Notes: generated by a model not told the origin, from the sequence alone. 64,000 bases of DNA from Pseudocolwellia sp. AS88 (GCF_030551755.1 NZ_JAUPEC010000002.1:186001-250000), one strand, 5' to 3'; positions 25,918 to 36,015 are shown, counted from the stretch's first letter. A program made the numbers and translations.

Positions 25918-28368
25918 TTAAGGGTGAGATGCAGAGCTAAGTAGTTGTAACAAACTCTTTTGGGTTATCGGTCTGCTAAAATAGAATCCTTGTAACTCTT
26001 CGCAGTTATTCATGTTTAGGAAGTTTTGTTGATCGATTGTTTCGACACCTTCGGCAATCACTGACATTTTTAAAGAATGTGCCATTGATATAATTGCTAG
26101 TGTGATTTCTTTTGCATCAATACTCGTATCTAACTCGCTGATAAATAATCGATCTATTTTTATTCTATCAATAGGGAATTGTTTTAAATAACTTAAAGAT
26201 GAATAACCTGTGCCAAAGTCATCTATAGATAGGTTTACACCCATCCCTTTGAGTTTTGTTAGTACATCTACTGCGTTATCCATATCTTTCATTAAACAAC
26301 TTTCAGTTAGCTCTAATTCAAGATATTTAGCTGGTAGTTGAGCGTTGTTTAATGCATAGGCAACTTGCTCTAACAGATCAGGAGATGAAAACTGAACGGC
26401 AGATAGGTTAACAGCAATTCTTAAATCTGTATGGCCAGCGTTGTGCCAAGACTTTAAGTGTAAGCATGCGTTTTGTAGTATCCAGTTGCCTATAGGTATA
26501 ATTAGCCCTGTGCTTTCTGCTATTGGGATAAATTCGTCAGGCAGCATCAATCCTCGATCAGCATGATTCCATCGCACTAGGGCTTCTACACCAATTATTT
26601 TGCTTTGTTCAGCTGTAACCTGTGGTTGGTAATAAATTTCAATTTCGTTACGTGCTAATGCAGACGTTAGATCATTCACCAGCTTGTTGTGTTCAATAAT
26701 ATTTAACTTTATTTCTTGATCGTAATAACAAATGCCACGACCACTTTGCTTTTTAGCTTTTTGCATAGCTGTAATTGACGCGTCAAATAGTTCGTCTATT
26801 TTTTGCGTATGTTCAGGGTAAAAGCTAGCCCCAATACTTATTGGTAAAACAAACTTCTCATTTTGTATTTGATAGGGTTTACCTAATAAATCATGGAGAG
26901 CATCGCAAAAAATGCTAAGTTGTTCTTTATTAGATATATCCTTAAAAAAGATAGCGAATTCAGGTCCATTGTATCTGGCACATTCGTGCTTTTGATCTAT
27001 ACAGGTATTGATTCTTGTTGACGCTATATTTAATAAATGGTCACCAGCTTTAAAGCCTAACAATTCATTTACGTCTTTAAACTTTCCTAAATTAATTACA
27101 ACTATAGCAAAGTTTAAATTACCATTAGATTGTCTTAATGCCTTGATAATATTCTTTTTAAGTTGTTGCTGAGTTGGTAACAAAGTTACAGGATCGTAAC
27201 CTATATGCCTTTCTAAAACGGCAATCTTTTTATGTGTATTTTTTGTATGTATGAAAGATGTTAAACAATAAATAAGTATTTGAGCAATTATCATTAAAGC
27301 GGGCTCAAACCATAAGTTAAAGCCAAACAGAAGTATTGCACTTGCCGATATACTGACTAACACTTGTACAATTAAATTTGGAATTAACCACAAGTTAGCA
27401 ATGAAATAAGTACAAAGAAGACTTAACAGAATAATAATGAATTTAAGCGAATAATTTAACCAAGGGTCAACTTTTAATATGAATTTGTCGTTAATTAACC
27501 CGTTAACGATATGGGCATTTATTTCAACACCTGTCATGTTTTGATGATTAGAAGAGAATGGTGTTGTAAACCTTTCACTTAATCCTGCAGCTGTTATTCC
27601 TACAATCACAACTTTATTTTTAAATGTATTAATATTAATAGTTTTATCTAACACATCGATATATGAATAAGTTGGAATTGATCCTGGATTATTTGTATAG
27701 GGGATCAAGATTGGTTGGCGTCGAGTCCAATGTGATCCTAAAGTTAACGTGGTAGTTTCAAATGTTTTTTCTGGCTTAGCAAGCTGGGCTAGGGCAAGAG
27801 AAAAGCTTGGCCATTTTGATTCTTTCCAACCGGCAAAAAGATAAATGGAACGGACAAAACCGTCCTTATCTAACTCTAAATCTACGTGCCCTAAACCTGC
27901 ACTTTTGTCTGCCAAAATAGGAATTGGAAGTAGCTCAGAGGCGATAGTTTTTTGAGGGGCAAGTGGAGCTACAGCCAAAATAACTGAATTGTTTTTTTCT
28001 ATGGCTGTTGCAAAGTTTCTGTCTCTTACTGGGTGGTTTTTGTCTGGCTCAGTAAAAAGAATGTCGAAGCCAATAGCCTTGGCTTTTGAGGTTTCTAAAG
28101 CGGTAAGTAAGGTGGCATGTACGTCCCTTGACCACGGCCATCTACCTATCTTTTGGAGACTTTTATCATCTATTGCAATAATGACAGTGTTTTGTTCGAC
28201 GGTATGGGGCTTAGTTGTTAATAACCAATCATAAATAATAGTGTCTAATTTACTGAATTCATTAGTAAATAAAACTAGTACGCCAAGTAAAAATATAGCA
28301 ACGCGCAGCTTATTATTTCGCCAAGAGATTGACGATTTTGATTGTTGATTATCAACAGTCAAACTCAT
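25918..28368 (-). CDS. CHASE2 sensor with degenerate GGDEF and intact EAL domain
   Basis: An 816-residue inner-membrane protein. An N-terminal anchor and periplasmic CHASE2 domain (VIIAIDDKSLQKIGRWPWSR, AIGFDILFTEPD, TGVEINAHIVNGL) are followed by about three transmembrane helices (310-380), a GGDEF domain whose signature is YNGPEF instead of GGDEF, and an EAL domain with EALVRWNH, ELTESCLM, DDFGTGYSSL and EGVET. It should therefore degrade c-di-GMP; the cyclase half is probably inactive or regulatory. Its start overlaps the FecR/LysM gene by 4 bp, so the two are translationally coupled. Confidence 0.92.
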   Translation of the reverse strand: MSLTVDNQQSKSSISWRNNKLRVAIFLLGVLVLFTNEFSKLDTIIYDWLLTTKPHTVEQNTVIIAIDDKSLQKIGRWPWSRDVHATLLTALETSKAKAIGFDILFTEPDKNHPVRDRNFATAIEKNNSVILAVAPLAPQKTIASELLPIPILADKSAGLGHVDLELDKDGFVRSIYLFAGWKESKWPSFSLALAQLAKPEKTFETTTLTLGSHWTRRQPILIPYTNNPGSIPTYSYIDVLDKTININTFKNKVVIVGITAAGLSERFTTPFSSNHQNMTGVEINAHIVNGLINDKFILKVDPWLNYSLKFIIILLSLLCTYFIANLWLIPNLIVQVLVSISASAILLFGFNLWFEPALMIIAQILIYCLTSFIHTKNTHKKIAVLERHIGYDPVTLLPTQQQLKKNIIKALRQSNGNLNFAIVVINLGKFKDVNELLGFKAGDHLLNIASTRINTCIDQKHECARYNGPEFAIFFKDISNKEQLSIFCDALHDLLGKPYQIQNEKFVLPISIGASFYPEHTQKIDELFDASITAMQKAKKQSGRGICYYDQEIKLNIIEHNKLVNDLTSALARNEIEIYYQPQVTAEQSKIIGVEALVRWNHADRGLMLPDEFIPIAESTGLIIPIGNWILQNACLHLKSWHNAGHTDLRIAVNLSAVQFSSPDLLEQVAYALNNAQLPAKYLELELTESCLMKDMDNAVDVLTKLKGMGVNLSIDDFGTGYSSLSYLKQFPIDRIKIDRLFISELDTSIDAKEITLAIISMAHSLKMSVIAEGVETIDQQNFLNMNNCEELQGFYFSRPITQKSLLQLLSSASHP

Positions 28369-30011
28369 ATTAATATTACTAATAAAAGAAAGCCAAACAT
28401 TGAAAGTATGCCTTTGTCTAATTGAGAGATATGTTGAGTGTTACCCCATTCACTTTCAATAGCTGTGTTATTCAAACTTAATTTACATCTGACAAAAACT
28501 TCCTCTGAAGAGTCGAATGCTATAGTTGAGGTATTAGAATCCAATTGATATGTTTTTATCATTTGAGTAAATTCTGCATCCTGAGCAACTTGAATAGTCG
28601 CTGTTTGGTCGTTTTCTATTGGCGACCAGCGAATACTTACATTGTTTGACTCGACTTCAGCTTTACAGTTTGGTGCTGTAATGATGGTTTTCCAGTTAAA
28701 GGCTAACACTTCAGATGCTGGGCCTTTATCTACACCGTTTTGAATGTCTTTAATTGAAGATACTCGCCAGAAATAATCTCCAAAAGCTAACTCTTGAGTT
28801 AGTTGTATTTGAGTATCTGTGGTTGTTTGTTTCAAAACGTTTTGAGTAAATTCTTTATCTTTAGCTATTTCTATTTGATAACGATTAGCACCATCAGTTG
28901 ATATGTTCCATTCAAGTGAAGATAACTTATTGTCACCTAATATTTTCTCAGCTGTGTGGATTAATTTTGGTGCACTTGGAGCTAAATTTACAGTTAGCTG
29001 TTTAACAACAGGAAGGCCTTCAATACCTAGTGTGTCGATTGCTGTAACTCGGTAAAAATATACACCATCACTTAACTGAGGTAATACCATTGAAGTAGCT
29101 GAGGTTGATTGGCTCCAAAGTATGCTTTTGAAGTTATTATTTTCTGATAATTGAAGGTTATAACTTTCAGCTTTAGTGTTTTTAATCCATTGTATTTCAG
29201 GAAGTTTCTCAAAAAATGTTTGAGTTGTTGTAATTGTTGGTGGTGCTAATAATGCTACTGGCTTAGTAGGTTCTTCACCTTTCTCGATACGAGTACCTTG
29301 CCCGGTGGCAACACTGATTGTGTTGTCAGGCTTTTCTCCCGCAACGGCAACTGAGCCTTCAATCACTTCAACAGTGGAAATGTTTTCTCCTGTATTAGAT
29401 ACACGATAAACGGTTCCTCTTACAGAGCTTATCGCCGAAGGTGTTGAAATATCTAAACGAGATCCTGGGCCTTTATTTTTTTGTGCGTTGGTTTCTACTT
29501 TACCTTGAATTACTCTTATACGAGTATCTACCATGCCTGTTTTGCCGTAAGAAGATAGATGATCAAATGCAACAATTGTATTTTTAAATAAAACCATCTC
29601 ACTACCATCCGCAAAAACTACGGTTGCGCTGCCATTATCACCCGTACGGATCTCATCACCGAGTACTAATTTAGTTGTTGATGTTAGTGGGCTTAGTACT
29701 TTATTTCGGAGGAATTGGCTATCGCCTTTCAGAAAAGATATTTGTGCTGAAGCGGGTGTGTGTTTGATCCACTCCATAGGAATACGGATCACACTGCCAG
29801 GTTTCATTCTTTTAGGGTATTTAATATTATTTAATTGCTGAAGTTGGGTATAATAATCAATACTAGTGAGGAATTTACTACTAATATTCCAAAGGCTGTC
29901 GCCATTAGTGACTACATAAACCCAAGGTTTTTTTTCTGCGGATACAGCTAATTGCATGGTACTTAACAGAAATACCGAACAGGAAACTAGGCTAACAAGA
30001 AATTTTTTCAT
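28365..30011 (-). CDS. LysM and FecR domain periplasmic protein, partner of the CHASE2 sensor
   Basis: A 548-residue exported protein. Signal peptide to about residue 25; LysM peptidoglycan-binding domain at 31-77 (YVVTNGDSLWNISSKF); FecR domain at about 105-215 (LGDEIRTGDNGSATVVFADG, STPSAISSVRGTVYRV); two to three fibronectin-like repeats to about 520; and a C-terminal hydrophobic tail (ILSMFGFLLLVILI). FecR-LysM proteins are often encoded with CHASE2 enzymes and probably relay an envelope signal to them. It is the upstream gene of the pair. Confidence 0.88.
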   Translation of the reverse strand: MKKFLVSLVSCSVFLLSTMQLAVSAEKKPWVYVVTNGDSLWNISSKFLTSIDYYTQLQQLNNIKYPKRMKPGSVIRIPMEWIKHTPASAQISFLKGDSQFLRNKVLSPLTSTTKLVLGDEIRTGDNGSATVVFADGSEMVLFKNTIVAFDHLSSYGKTGMVDTRIRVIQGKVETNAQKNKGPGSRLDISTPSAISSVRGTVYRVSNTGENISTVEVIEGSVAVAGEKPDNTISVATGQGTRIEKGEEPTKPVALLAPPTITTTQTFFEKLPEIQWIKNTKAESYNLQLSENNNFKSILWSQSTSATSMVLPQLSDGVYFYRVTAIDTLGIEGLPVVKQLTVNLAPSAPKLIHTAEKILGDNKLSSLEWNISTDGANRYQIEIAKDKEFTQNVLKQTTTDTQIQLTQELAFGDYFWRVSSIKDIQNGVDKGPASEVLAFNWKTIITAPNCKAEVESNNVSIRWSPIENDQTATIQVAQDAEFTQMIKTYQLDSNTSTIAFDSSEEVFVRCKLSLNNTAIESEWGNTQHISQLDKGILSMFGFLLLVILI

Positions 30012-30132
30012 CGAAGAAATAGCAACTAAAGTGGTTTGTAAAAAATTGTTACCGACAATAGTACACTGAATATACTTTTATATGAAATGTTTTGTGTTAA
30101 ATTTATGTTAATAAGATGTAAACTATTCGTTC

Positions 30133-30672
30133 CTAAGTTGCTTCTTTCTCAATATAAATTATTATTTCTCCAACCTTTAAACCGTATTTGATAATATTGG
30201 TTTTATTAAACAACCTGTTATCGTCTATTAAATACATCCAATCATCTAGCGTTACTTGATATTCAGTCCCATCAATTTTAATTAATAAATCGTATTTCCA
30301 GTAGAGTGCAGAGCCACTTGTTTGACCTTTTGCTGTGCCAACAACATCACCTGCTGTACCGGAATAGGTATTTTCATCTTCTTTGGTTAATTGCCATACT
30401 CTGGTAGATTTCTCACCATCGTCAAAATCGAACCATTCGTTAATTGTACCTTTGTTGCCATTCCATTGTGCTTCAAGCACTACGCTGAATCGTCTTGCCA
30501 GCTTACCATTGCGGTCTAATACCATTCCGTAAGCACTTAAATTACCATTAAAAAACTCTTCTAACACTAAGTCAGGTGTTGTTTCTTTATAGTCACTTAT
30601 TTGTGGGGATGAACACGCAGTTAAACAAATAAACAGGAAAAGCATTGTTATTTTCATTGATGTATTTTTCAT
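30133..30672 (-). CDS. DUF3833 family lipoprotein
   Basis: A 179-residue lipoprotein with lipobox LTAC at about 17-20 (LFLFICLTACSS). The mature domain (EEFFNGNLSAYGMVLDRNGK, FDFDDGEKSTRVWQLT, TLDDWMYLIDDNRLFNKT) fits DUF3833, a lipocalin-like beta-rich family of unknown function that regularly accompanies DUF1365 and CFA-type methyltransferase genes. It is the distal gene of the leftward lipid-modification operon, 186 nt after the previous gene, so a separate promoter is possible. Confidence 0.8.
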   Translation of the reverse strand: MKNTSMKITMLFLFICLTACSSPQISDYKETTPDLVLEEFFNGNLSAYGMVLDRNGKLARRFSVVLEAQWNGNKGTINEWFDFDDGEKSTRVWQLTKEDENTYSGTAGDVVGTAKGQTSGSALYWKYDLLIKIDGTEYQVTLDDWMYLIDDNRLFNKTNIIKYGLKVGEIIIYIEKEAT

Positions 30673-30858
30673 AATTATCTCTCGTTATTTTTAGGAGCAG
30701 TTGGGCTTTTATATTGTTTTTACAGCAATGTATTCGCGTTTTAATACGACTATATGGGTGCAGAAGCTAGGGTGACTCAGGAGACAAAGCCCATATCGCG
30801 ATGAAATCCGCTTTAAAGTGAGTAAAATTGAACCCTGAAAAATCAAAAGACCTGAGGT

Positions 30859-31446
30859 TTATTGGCCTATTAGTTTTTTTCTTAATTTAGGTTCAGATGT
30901 GTGTTTCGATAACCAAATAGAAAGAAAGTAGTCACCAAATGTAGGTTCATTAATACTGCCTATTAACTGGTAATCTATAGGTTTATTTTGCTTAACTGTC
31001 GTTTGTTTAAGGTAGAAGTTAGCTTGTTTTTCTTTATTCAATGTAAAAAGGATCACGTCATTTTCTTTAATATCTGGAAAAATTTTACTTAATTGAGTTA
31101 ACCATTTGTCTTCTTGAATTTGAGGTACTAATCTTTCGTTAAAATGTGAATTCAGTTTGACCCATTCGCCTTGTGTTGCATCAATAAATTCTTGTTTCTC
31201 TATGTCTCTTTGATAAGTCAATTTAAGGGCTTTTGGATATGATTTTTCATCATAAGGCGAATCAGCACTGTAAAATTCAGCCTTGTATACTTTCCAAAAC
31301 AATATGTTCATTTGACCTTCACCTAGTTTTTGTAGTGAAGATGCTAATGTTGACCCTAGATCATTATCTTTGGATAGGTTAGCGGCCATGCTCGCAACAG
31401 AAAATATACTGAGAAATATAAAAGTGAATAGCTTTTTAATGTTCAT
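30859..31446 (-). CDS. Chalcone-isomerase-like periplasmic protein
   Basis: A 195-residue exported protein with signal peptide MNIKKLFTFIFLSIFSVASM ending AMA-A. The body has GEGQMNILFWKVYKAEFYS, LKLTYQRDIEKQEFIDAT and DYFLSIWLSKHTSEPKLRKK, matching the bacterial chalcone-isomerase-like group. That fold binds fatty acids in plants, which suits its place beside lipid-modifying enzymes, but no catalysis is established for these bacterial proteins. It follows the DUF2878 gene by 18 nt. Confidence 0.78.
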   Translation of the reverse strand: MNIKKLFTFIFLSIFSVASMAANLSKDNDLGSTLASSLQKLGEGQMNILFWKVYKAEFYSADSPYDEKSYPKALKLTYQRDIEKQEFIDATQGEWVKLNSHFNERLVPQIQEDKWLTQLSKIFPDIKENDVILFTLNKEKQANFYLKQTTVKQNKPIDYQLIGSINEPTFGDYFLSIWLSKHTSEPKLRKKLIGQ

Positions 31447-31464
31447 GATAATTCCTTTGTAGTG

Positions 31465-31968
31465 TTATTTTTCTGATCTAGTTATTAAGGCATGTAAGCG
31501 AGTTAAAAAAGGTAGTAATAGTGCCCAAACTGTTGCCATGATTAATACAAAATATACAGGTGAATAAGCACTAGTGAATACGTTAAGTTGCAATGCGGCG
31601 TAATAACTTAAGGTACCAAAAATTGCGCCTAGCCCACTTATTTTGTAAGGAGATAACTGACTTAACCACTGTAAACTGTGGTTGAAGCACCAGGCCAAAA
31701 CACACCATAAAAGCATTAGCCATAGTGGCAAAATGGGTGTCAAACTATGTGGTATTTGAATTACCTGTAAAATCATTAATAATTGGTCGACAGTTATGCC
31801 TATTAATGCGATGGGCAATACTTCAATATCAGCTTTTCTGCTTGGGCTAAATAAGAAGTGGATACACATTAATGCGAGTATTATGGGTATGCCACTATCT
31901 TGATATGTTGCAGATAAAAACCAAATTAGCTGAAAAACAGCTAAGTTAATAAGTGAGAATAGTCTCAT
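31465..31968 (-). CDS. DUF2878 integral membrane protein
   Basis: A 167-residue hydrophobic protein with five to six transmembrane helices (PIILALMCIHFLF, IALIGITVDQLLMI, LPLWLMLLWCVLAWCF). It matches DUF2878, a family of unknown function found in this operon type. It overlaps the end of the methyltransferase gene by 23 bp, which implies coupled translation. Confidence 0.78.
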   Translation of the reverse strand: MRLFSLINLAVFQLIWFLSATYQDSGIPIILALMCIHFLFSPSRKADIEVLPIALIGITVDQLLMILQVIQIPHSLTPILPLWLMLLWCVLAWCFNHSLQWLSQLSPYKISGLGAIFGTLSYYAALQLNVFTSAYSPVYFVLIMATVWALLLPFLTRLHALITRSEK

Positions 31969-33208
31969 CTAGCGCATCTTTATATTCTGGCTTACGAGCA
32001 ACTATATGGTGTGTGCTGATCACTCGCTCAATAAATGCGCCTTCACAATAGGCAAAGTAGTAATGCCATAAACGTTTGAATTGTTCATCAAATCCGAACT
32101 GGCTAATATCTTCCCAATTTTTATCGAAATTTCTACGCCAGTCATTTAAGGTTCTTGCATAATGTAAACCTATGTCTGAGATGTTATCGATCATCATATC
32201 GGTTGACGTTGCAATGTGTTCACTGATAACTGCGATGGAAGGTAAACAACCGCCAGGAAAAATATATTTCTGAATAAAATCAGTGTTTTTTCGATAATTA
32301 TCGTAACGTTGATCAGCAATAGTAATGGCTTGAATGAGTAACTTTCCATTGGGTTTTAGTAAGCTATTACACTTATTGAAGAATTCAGCCATAAAATTGT
32401 GGCCAACAGCTTCTATCATTTCTATTGAAACAAGCTTGTCGTATTGACCTTCAAGTAAACGGTAATCTTTTTTAAGTAAGGTTATTTTTTCGCTTAAACC
32501 AAGAAAATTTACACGATCTTGGGCATATTCAAATTGTGCGTCTGAAATTGTTGTTGTTGTTACTTTACAATCATAATGAGTTGCAGCAAAAATGGCTAAT
32601 CCACCCCAGCCAGTACCAATTTCAATTAAATGGTCATCTGCTGTTAAGTTTAGTTTGTCGCATATGGTTTTTAATTTAAGAGTTTGCGCTTGATCTAAAG
32701 TTGTTTCTTCGTCTGAATAGATAGCTGACGAGTACATCATTTGAGGATCAAGGAATCTAGTGTAAAGATTATTGCCTAAATCGTAGTGGGCTAATATATT
32801 CTTTTTAGACCCAGTAACCGTATTTGAGTTTTTGAAGTTAAGCAGTTTGTTTTGTAATGTGTTTAACCAGCCGCTCTTGTTTTCAACTTCATCAAGAGCT
32901 TTTTGATTTCGTGCAAAAATACGTATTAATTGTGTTAAGTCTGAAGAAGTCCACTTTTTTGATATATAACCTTCAGCCGCAGCAATACTGCCACCCTTTA
33001 TAATGTCGGGATAAATTGACGGATCATGAATGTGCATATGCGCTTTTAAGGATGCGTTAATGTCGCCATGTGTGCTGCTATAAGAATTTTCATGAATCTC
33101 AATGCAAGCATCTTTCATTTTACCTAACGTATGTAAAACTATCGCTCTACACTTTTCCTCAAACCAAGTGAGTTTTTTATTAAATACTAGGCTATTTGTT
33201 TGTTCCAT
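31946..33208 (-). CDS. Cyclopropane-fatty-acid-synthase-type SAM methyltransferase
   Basis: A 420-residue enzyme that uses SAM to modify unsaturated acyl chains of membrane lipids. Visible motifs are HYDLGNNLYTRFLDPQMMYS, the SAM-binding LIEIGTGWGGLAIFAATHY, SIEMIEAVGHNF, QKYIFPGGCLPS and NWRRNFD-like DWRRNFDKNW, all of the CFA family. The N-terminal lipid-binding region is present. Its neighbours (FAD oxidoreductase, DUF1365, SDR) match clusters where CFA-like enzymes make methylated, furan or other modified fatty acids, so the product may not be a plain cyclopropane. Confidence 0.9.
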   Translation of the reverse strand: MEQTNSLVFNKKLTWFEEKCRAIVLHTLGKMKDACIEIHENSYSSTHGDINASLKAHMHIHDPSIYPDIIKGGSIAAAEGYISKKWTSSDLTQLIRIFARNQKALDEVENKSGWLNTLQNKLLNFKNSNTVTGSKKNILAHYDLGNNLYTRFLDPQMMYSSAIYSDEETTLDQAQTLKLKTICDKLNLTADDHLIEIGTGWGGLAIFAATHYDCKVTTTTISDAQFEYAQDRVNFLGLSEKITLLKKDYRLLEGQYDKLVSIEMIEAVGHNFMAEFFNKCNSLLKPNGKLLIQAITIADQRYDNYRKNTDFIQKYIFPGGCLPSIAVISEHIATSTDMMIDNISDIGLHYARTLNDWRRNFDKNWEDISQFGFDEQFKRLWHYYFAYCEGAFIERVISTHHIVARKPEYKDALDETILTY

Positions 33209-33222
33209 AATTACCTCAGATC

Positions 33223-34008
33223 TTATTTTGCTTTATCTACAATAGGTACACGTTTGATAAATAGTTTTATGGCTTGCCAATAAATTAATATAACGATTTT
33301 TATTATAGTAAAAGGTAAACTCAACCAAGACTTAATTAACGTTAATGTCTTTAATGGTCTTTTGGTTAGTTTCATATTTGCTTCAAATACTTTTTCGTTG
33401 GTATCTTGCGTAAAGTTTTGAATATTAATAAACAATTTCTCTGAAGGCCGGTTAATATTCCAGTGATAATTCATGTTTAATTCCATGAAAGGTGAAACAT
33501 GAAAATCTTTTTTGGTTATATTGCCTTTACCATCAATATTACTTGTTCTCTTTTTTGGCACGTTCACTAAATAATAATGTCTTTCGTTCCAAGGTGTATT
33601 GCTTACCTCTGCTAACATATAAGAGCATTCTTCATTTTTATCAAAACAGTAATAAAAGTTAATAGGGCTAAAATAAATGCCTAAGCAACGACATTGGGCA
33701 ATCATCAAAACTTTATGGCCATCCCATTCACCGCCTAAGCTTTTAACTTTTATAGCAATACGTTGCTTTAAAGATCCTGGTTCACTTTTTATGTAATCTT
33801 TTTCGTTAAAGCGCACTGGATTGAACCACTTTGTTCCAAATAACGGGTGTTCTGTGGTTACTTTATCCAGTTCATCTAACATTATGCCAAGCATAGATAT
33901 TTGATAAGAAAACTCATTCATCTTAGGTGAGAAACGCTTATGAGAGACTAAGCCTTGGTAAATCCCACTTTTAAAAAGATCAGAATTATCTGTTAAAGGC
34001 TCACCCAT
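33223..34008 (-). CDS. DUF1365 family protein
   Basis: A 261-residue protein containing GIYQGLVSHKRFSPKMNEFS, YFSPINFYYCFD, EVSNTPWNERHYYLV and KDFHVSPFMEL, the recognised DUF1365 pattern, with a C-terminal hydrophobic segment (SLPFTIIKIVILIYW). Biochemical function is unknown; the family occurs beside FAD-dependent oxidoreductase and CFA-type methyltransferase genes. It is tightly packed, 2 nt after the oxidoreductase gene and 14 nt before the methyltransferase. Confidence 0.85.
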   Translation of the reverse strand: MGEPLTDNSDLFKSGIYQGLVSHKRFSPKMNEFSYQISMLGIMLDELDKVTTEHPLFGTKWFNPVRFNEKDYIKSEPGSLKQRIAIKVKSLGGEWDGHKVLMIAQCRCLGIYFSPINFYYCFDKNEECSYMLAEVSNTPWNERHYYLVNVPKKRTSNIDGKGNITKKDFHVSPFMELNMNYHWNINRPSEKLFINIQNFTQDTNEKVFEANMKLTKRPLKTLTLIKSWLSLPFTIIKIVILIYWQAIKLFIKRVPIVDKAK

Positions 34009-34010
34009 TT

Positions 34011-35294
34011 TTAAAGCCCAATGCCAAATCGTTTAGCAACAACTAAGGCGCTAAATACACCATCTTCATGAAAACCGTTGCGCCAATAAGCTCCAGCAAA
34101 ATGTGTATTGTTTTGGCCACAAATTTCTTTACGTCTGTACTGAGCTTGTAAACTCTGATGATTAAAAACTGGGTGATGGTAAATATAACTGCTGATGATT
34201 TTACTTGGGTCAATCTTTTCTGTTTGATTTAAGGTGACGCAGAATGTTGTGTCAGTGTCTTTAAGACCTTGTAAAATATTCATATTGTATGTAACACATG
34301 ATGGGTTTGTAAGTTGTGCGTCTGTACTTGTATTGTCTAGCAAATAGTTCCAACTTGCCCAGGCGAGCTTACGTTTAGGTAGTAGGTTGGTGTCAGTATG
34401 TAATACCACTTCATTACTTGTATAAGGAATACTGCCTAATATATCTATTTCATTGGCTGACGGATCTTTTAATAAGGCTAATGCTTGATCAGAATGGCAG
34501 GCGAAAATAACATCGTCAAAAAGTCGAGTAGTACCATTTTCAAAAACAATTTCTACTTGGTTTATATGTCTTATAACATGCTTAATATGGCTGTTGAGTT
34601 CAATTTTGTCTGCAAAAGAAGCTGTCAGAGGTTCTATATATTCTCTTGAACCGCCAGGAATAACATACCATTGTGGACGATTAGTAATATTTAGTAAGCC
34701 ATGGTTATAGAAGAAACGTATAAAAAAATGTAAAGGGAACTCTTCCATCTCACTCAGGCTTGTCGACCATATCGCTGCGCCCATAGGTAATATGTAATTT
34801 TGTTTGAAATAGTCTGAGAAGTTATTAAGTTTTAAAAAATCACCAAGGGTATCTTCTTTATTTATGTTGTCAGATGCATAAGCAGCTTTACAATGTTTAT
34901 TGAATTTAATGATGTCTTTAACTAAACCCCAAAATTTAAGGCTTAATATATTACTTCGTTGAGCAAATAGGCTATTAAATGTGTTGCCATTGTATTCAAG
35001 GTTTGTTTGTTTGTTTAAAACACTAAAACTCATTTCTGTAGGTTGTAAATCAACTTTAAGTAGTTTTAATAATTTTAAGAAATTAGGATAGGTTCTGTTA
35101 TTGCAAACGATAAAGCCTGTGTCTATGGCGTAGCTTTTGTTATTAAAGACGATATCTTTTGTGGCTGTATGTCCGCCAATGTAGTCATTTTTTTCAAATA
35201 CTGTGACATTATGTTTTCTATCAAGTAAATAGGCACAAGTAAGTCCCGAAATCCCCGAACCAATGATTGCTATATCTTTCATGTTGTTATGCAC
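34011..35294 (-). CDS. FAD-dependent amine-oxidase-like oxidoreductase of the DUF1365/CFA cluster
   Basis: A 427-residue flavoprotein. The Rossmann FAD motif AIIGSGISGLTCAYLL lies at about 9-24 with the acidic end VFEKNDYIGGHT, then IDTGFIVCNNRTYPNF and a C-terminal FAD contact HFAGAYWRNGFHEDG. This branch is annotated as NAD/FAD-binding or amine oxidase; relatives in alphaproteobacterial singlet-oxygen regulons act as acyl-chain desaturases on the way to furan fatty acids. It overlaps the SDR gene by 8 bp. Confidence 0.86.
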   Translation of the reverse strand: MHNNMKDIAIIGSGISGLTCAYLLDRKHNVTVFEKNDYIGGHTATKDIVFNNKSYAIDTGFIVCNNRTYPNFLKLLKLLKVDLQPTEMSFSVLNKQTNLEYNGNTFNSLFAQRSNILSLKFWGLVKDIIKFNKHCKAAYASDNINKEDTLGDFLKLNNFSDYFKQNYILPMGAAIWSTSLSEMEEFPLHFFIRFFYNHGLLNITNRPQWYVIPGGSREYIEPLTASFADKIELNSHIKHVIRHINQVEIVFENGTTRLFDDVIFACHSDQALALLKDPSANEIDILGSIPYTSNEVVLHTDTNLLPKRKLAWASWNYLLDNTSTDAQLTNPSCVTYNMNILQGLKDTDTTFCVTLNQTEKIDPSKIISSYIYHHPVFNHQSLQAQYRRKEICGQNNTHFAGAYWRNGFHEDGVFSALVVAKRFGIGL

Positions 35295-36015
35295 CTTTTT
35301 CCATTTTACTTGCCAGATATTTCCATAGGTTAGAAGGCAGTAAAGAAAGTAATTTTAATGTGTATGTGAAACGCTTGGGAAAGTTAATTTCACTACTTTT
35401 TCGAGATAAGCCCTTAAAAATATATTGAGCTGCTTGTTCGGCAGTGATGATACAAGGCATTTTAAATGTATTTTTATCGGTTAGACTTGTTTGAACAAAG
35501 CCTGGATTAATTACACTTACATTAATGTTATGTGGTTTTAAATCAATGGCTAATGTTTTGGCTAAATAAGTTAATGCAGCTTTTGAAGCACCGTAAGCCT
35601 CGGCTCTTGGTAAAGGCAAAAAGCTAGCACAAGAACTGGTGATAGCGAGTTGGCCATTTGGCTTTACTAATTTTAGCCATACATCCAAACAATAACCTGT
35701 TGATATAATATTATTAGTAATAACACGAGCGAATAACTCACCGTCAAAGTTTAATGCATCGTCGATGTACTCGCATCCACCAGCATTGAGTAGAAGAATA
35801 TCTAAAGCTGGGATATTTAACGTTAAACTCTCAATACTTTCTTTAGAAGTTAGATCGCATGCAAAAGTGGTAATATTGCTATGTTGTTCAGATAGACTTG
35901 TTAACCTTTCTTGGTTTCGGCCTCCAGCAAATACCATAAACCCATTTTGCGCATACAATAAAGCGATTGCTGCACCTATGCCAGAAGAAGCTCCTGTTAT
36001 CAGTATAGTCTTCAT
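35287..36015 (-). CDS. Short-chain dehydrogenase/reductase
   Basis: A 242-residue classical SDR with nucleotide motif TGASSGIGAAIA (7-18), LLLNAGG, catalytic Ser in ITSSCASF and YGASKAALTYLAKTLA containing the YxxxK pair, then VINPGFVQTSLT. The substrate is unknown; the operon context suggests a lipid- or aldehyde-derived carbonyl. The start overlaps the preceding NTF2-like gene by 4 bp. Confidence 0.9.
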   Translation of the reverse strand: MKTILITGASSGIGAAIALLYAQNGFMVFAGGRNQERLTSLSEQHSNITTFACDLTSKESIESLTLNIPALDILLLNAGGCEYIDDALNFDGELFARVITNNIISTGYCLDVWLKLVKPNGQLAITSSCASFLPLPRAEAYGASKAALTYLAKTLAIDLKPHNINVSVINPGFVQTSLTDKNTFKMPCIITAEQAAQYIFKGLSRKSSEINFPKRFTYTLKLLSLLPSNLWKYLASKMEKGA

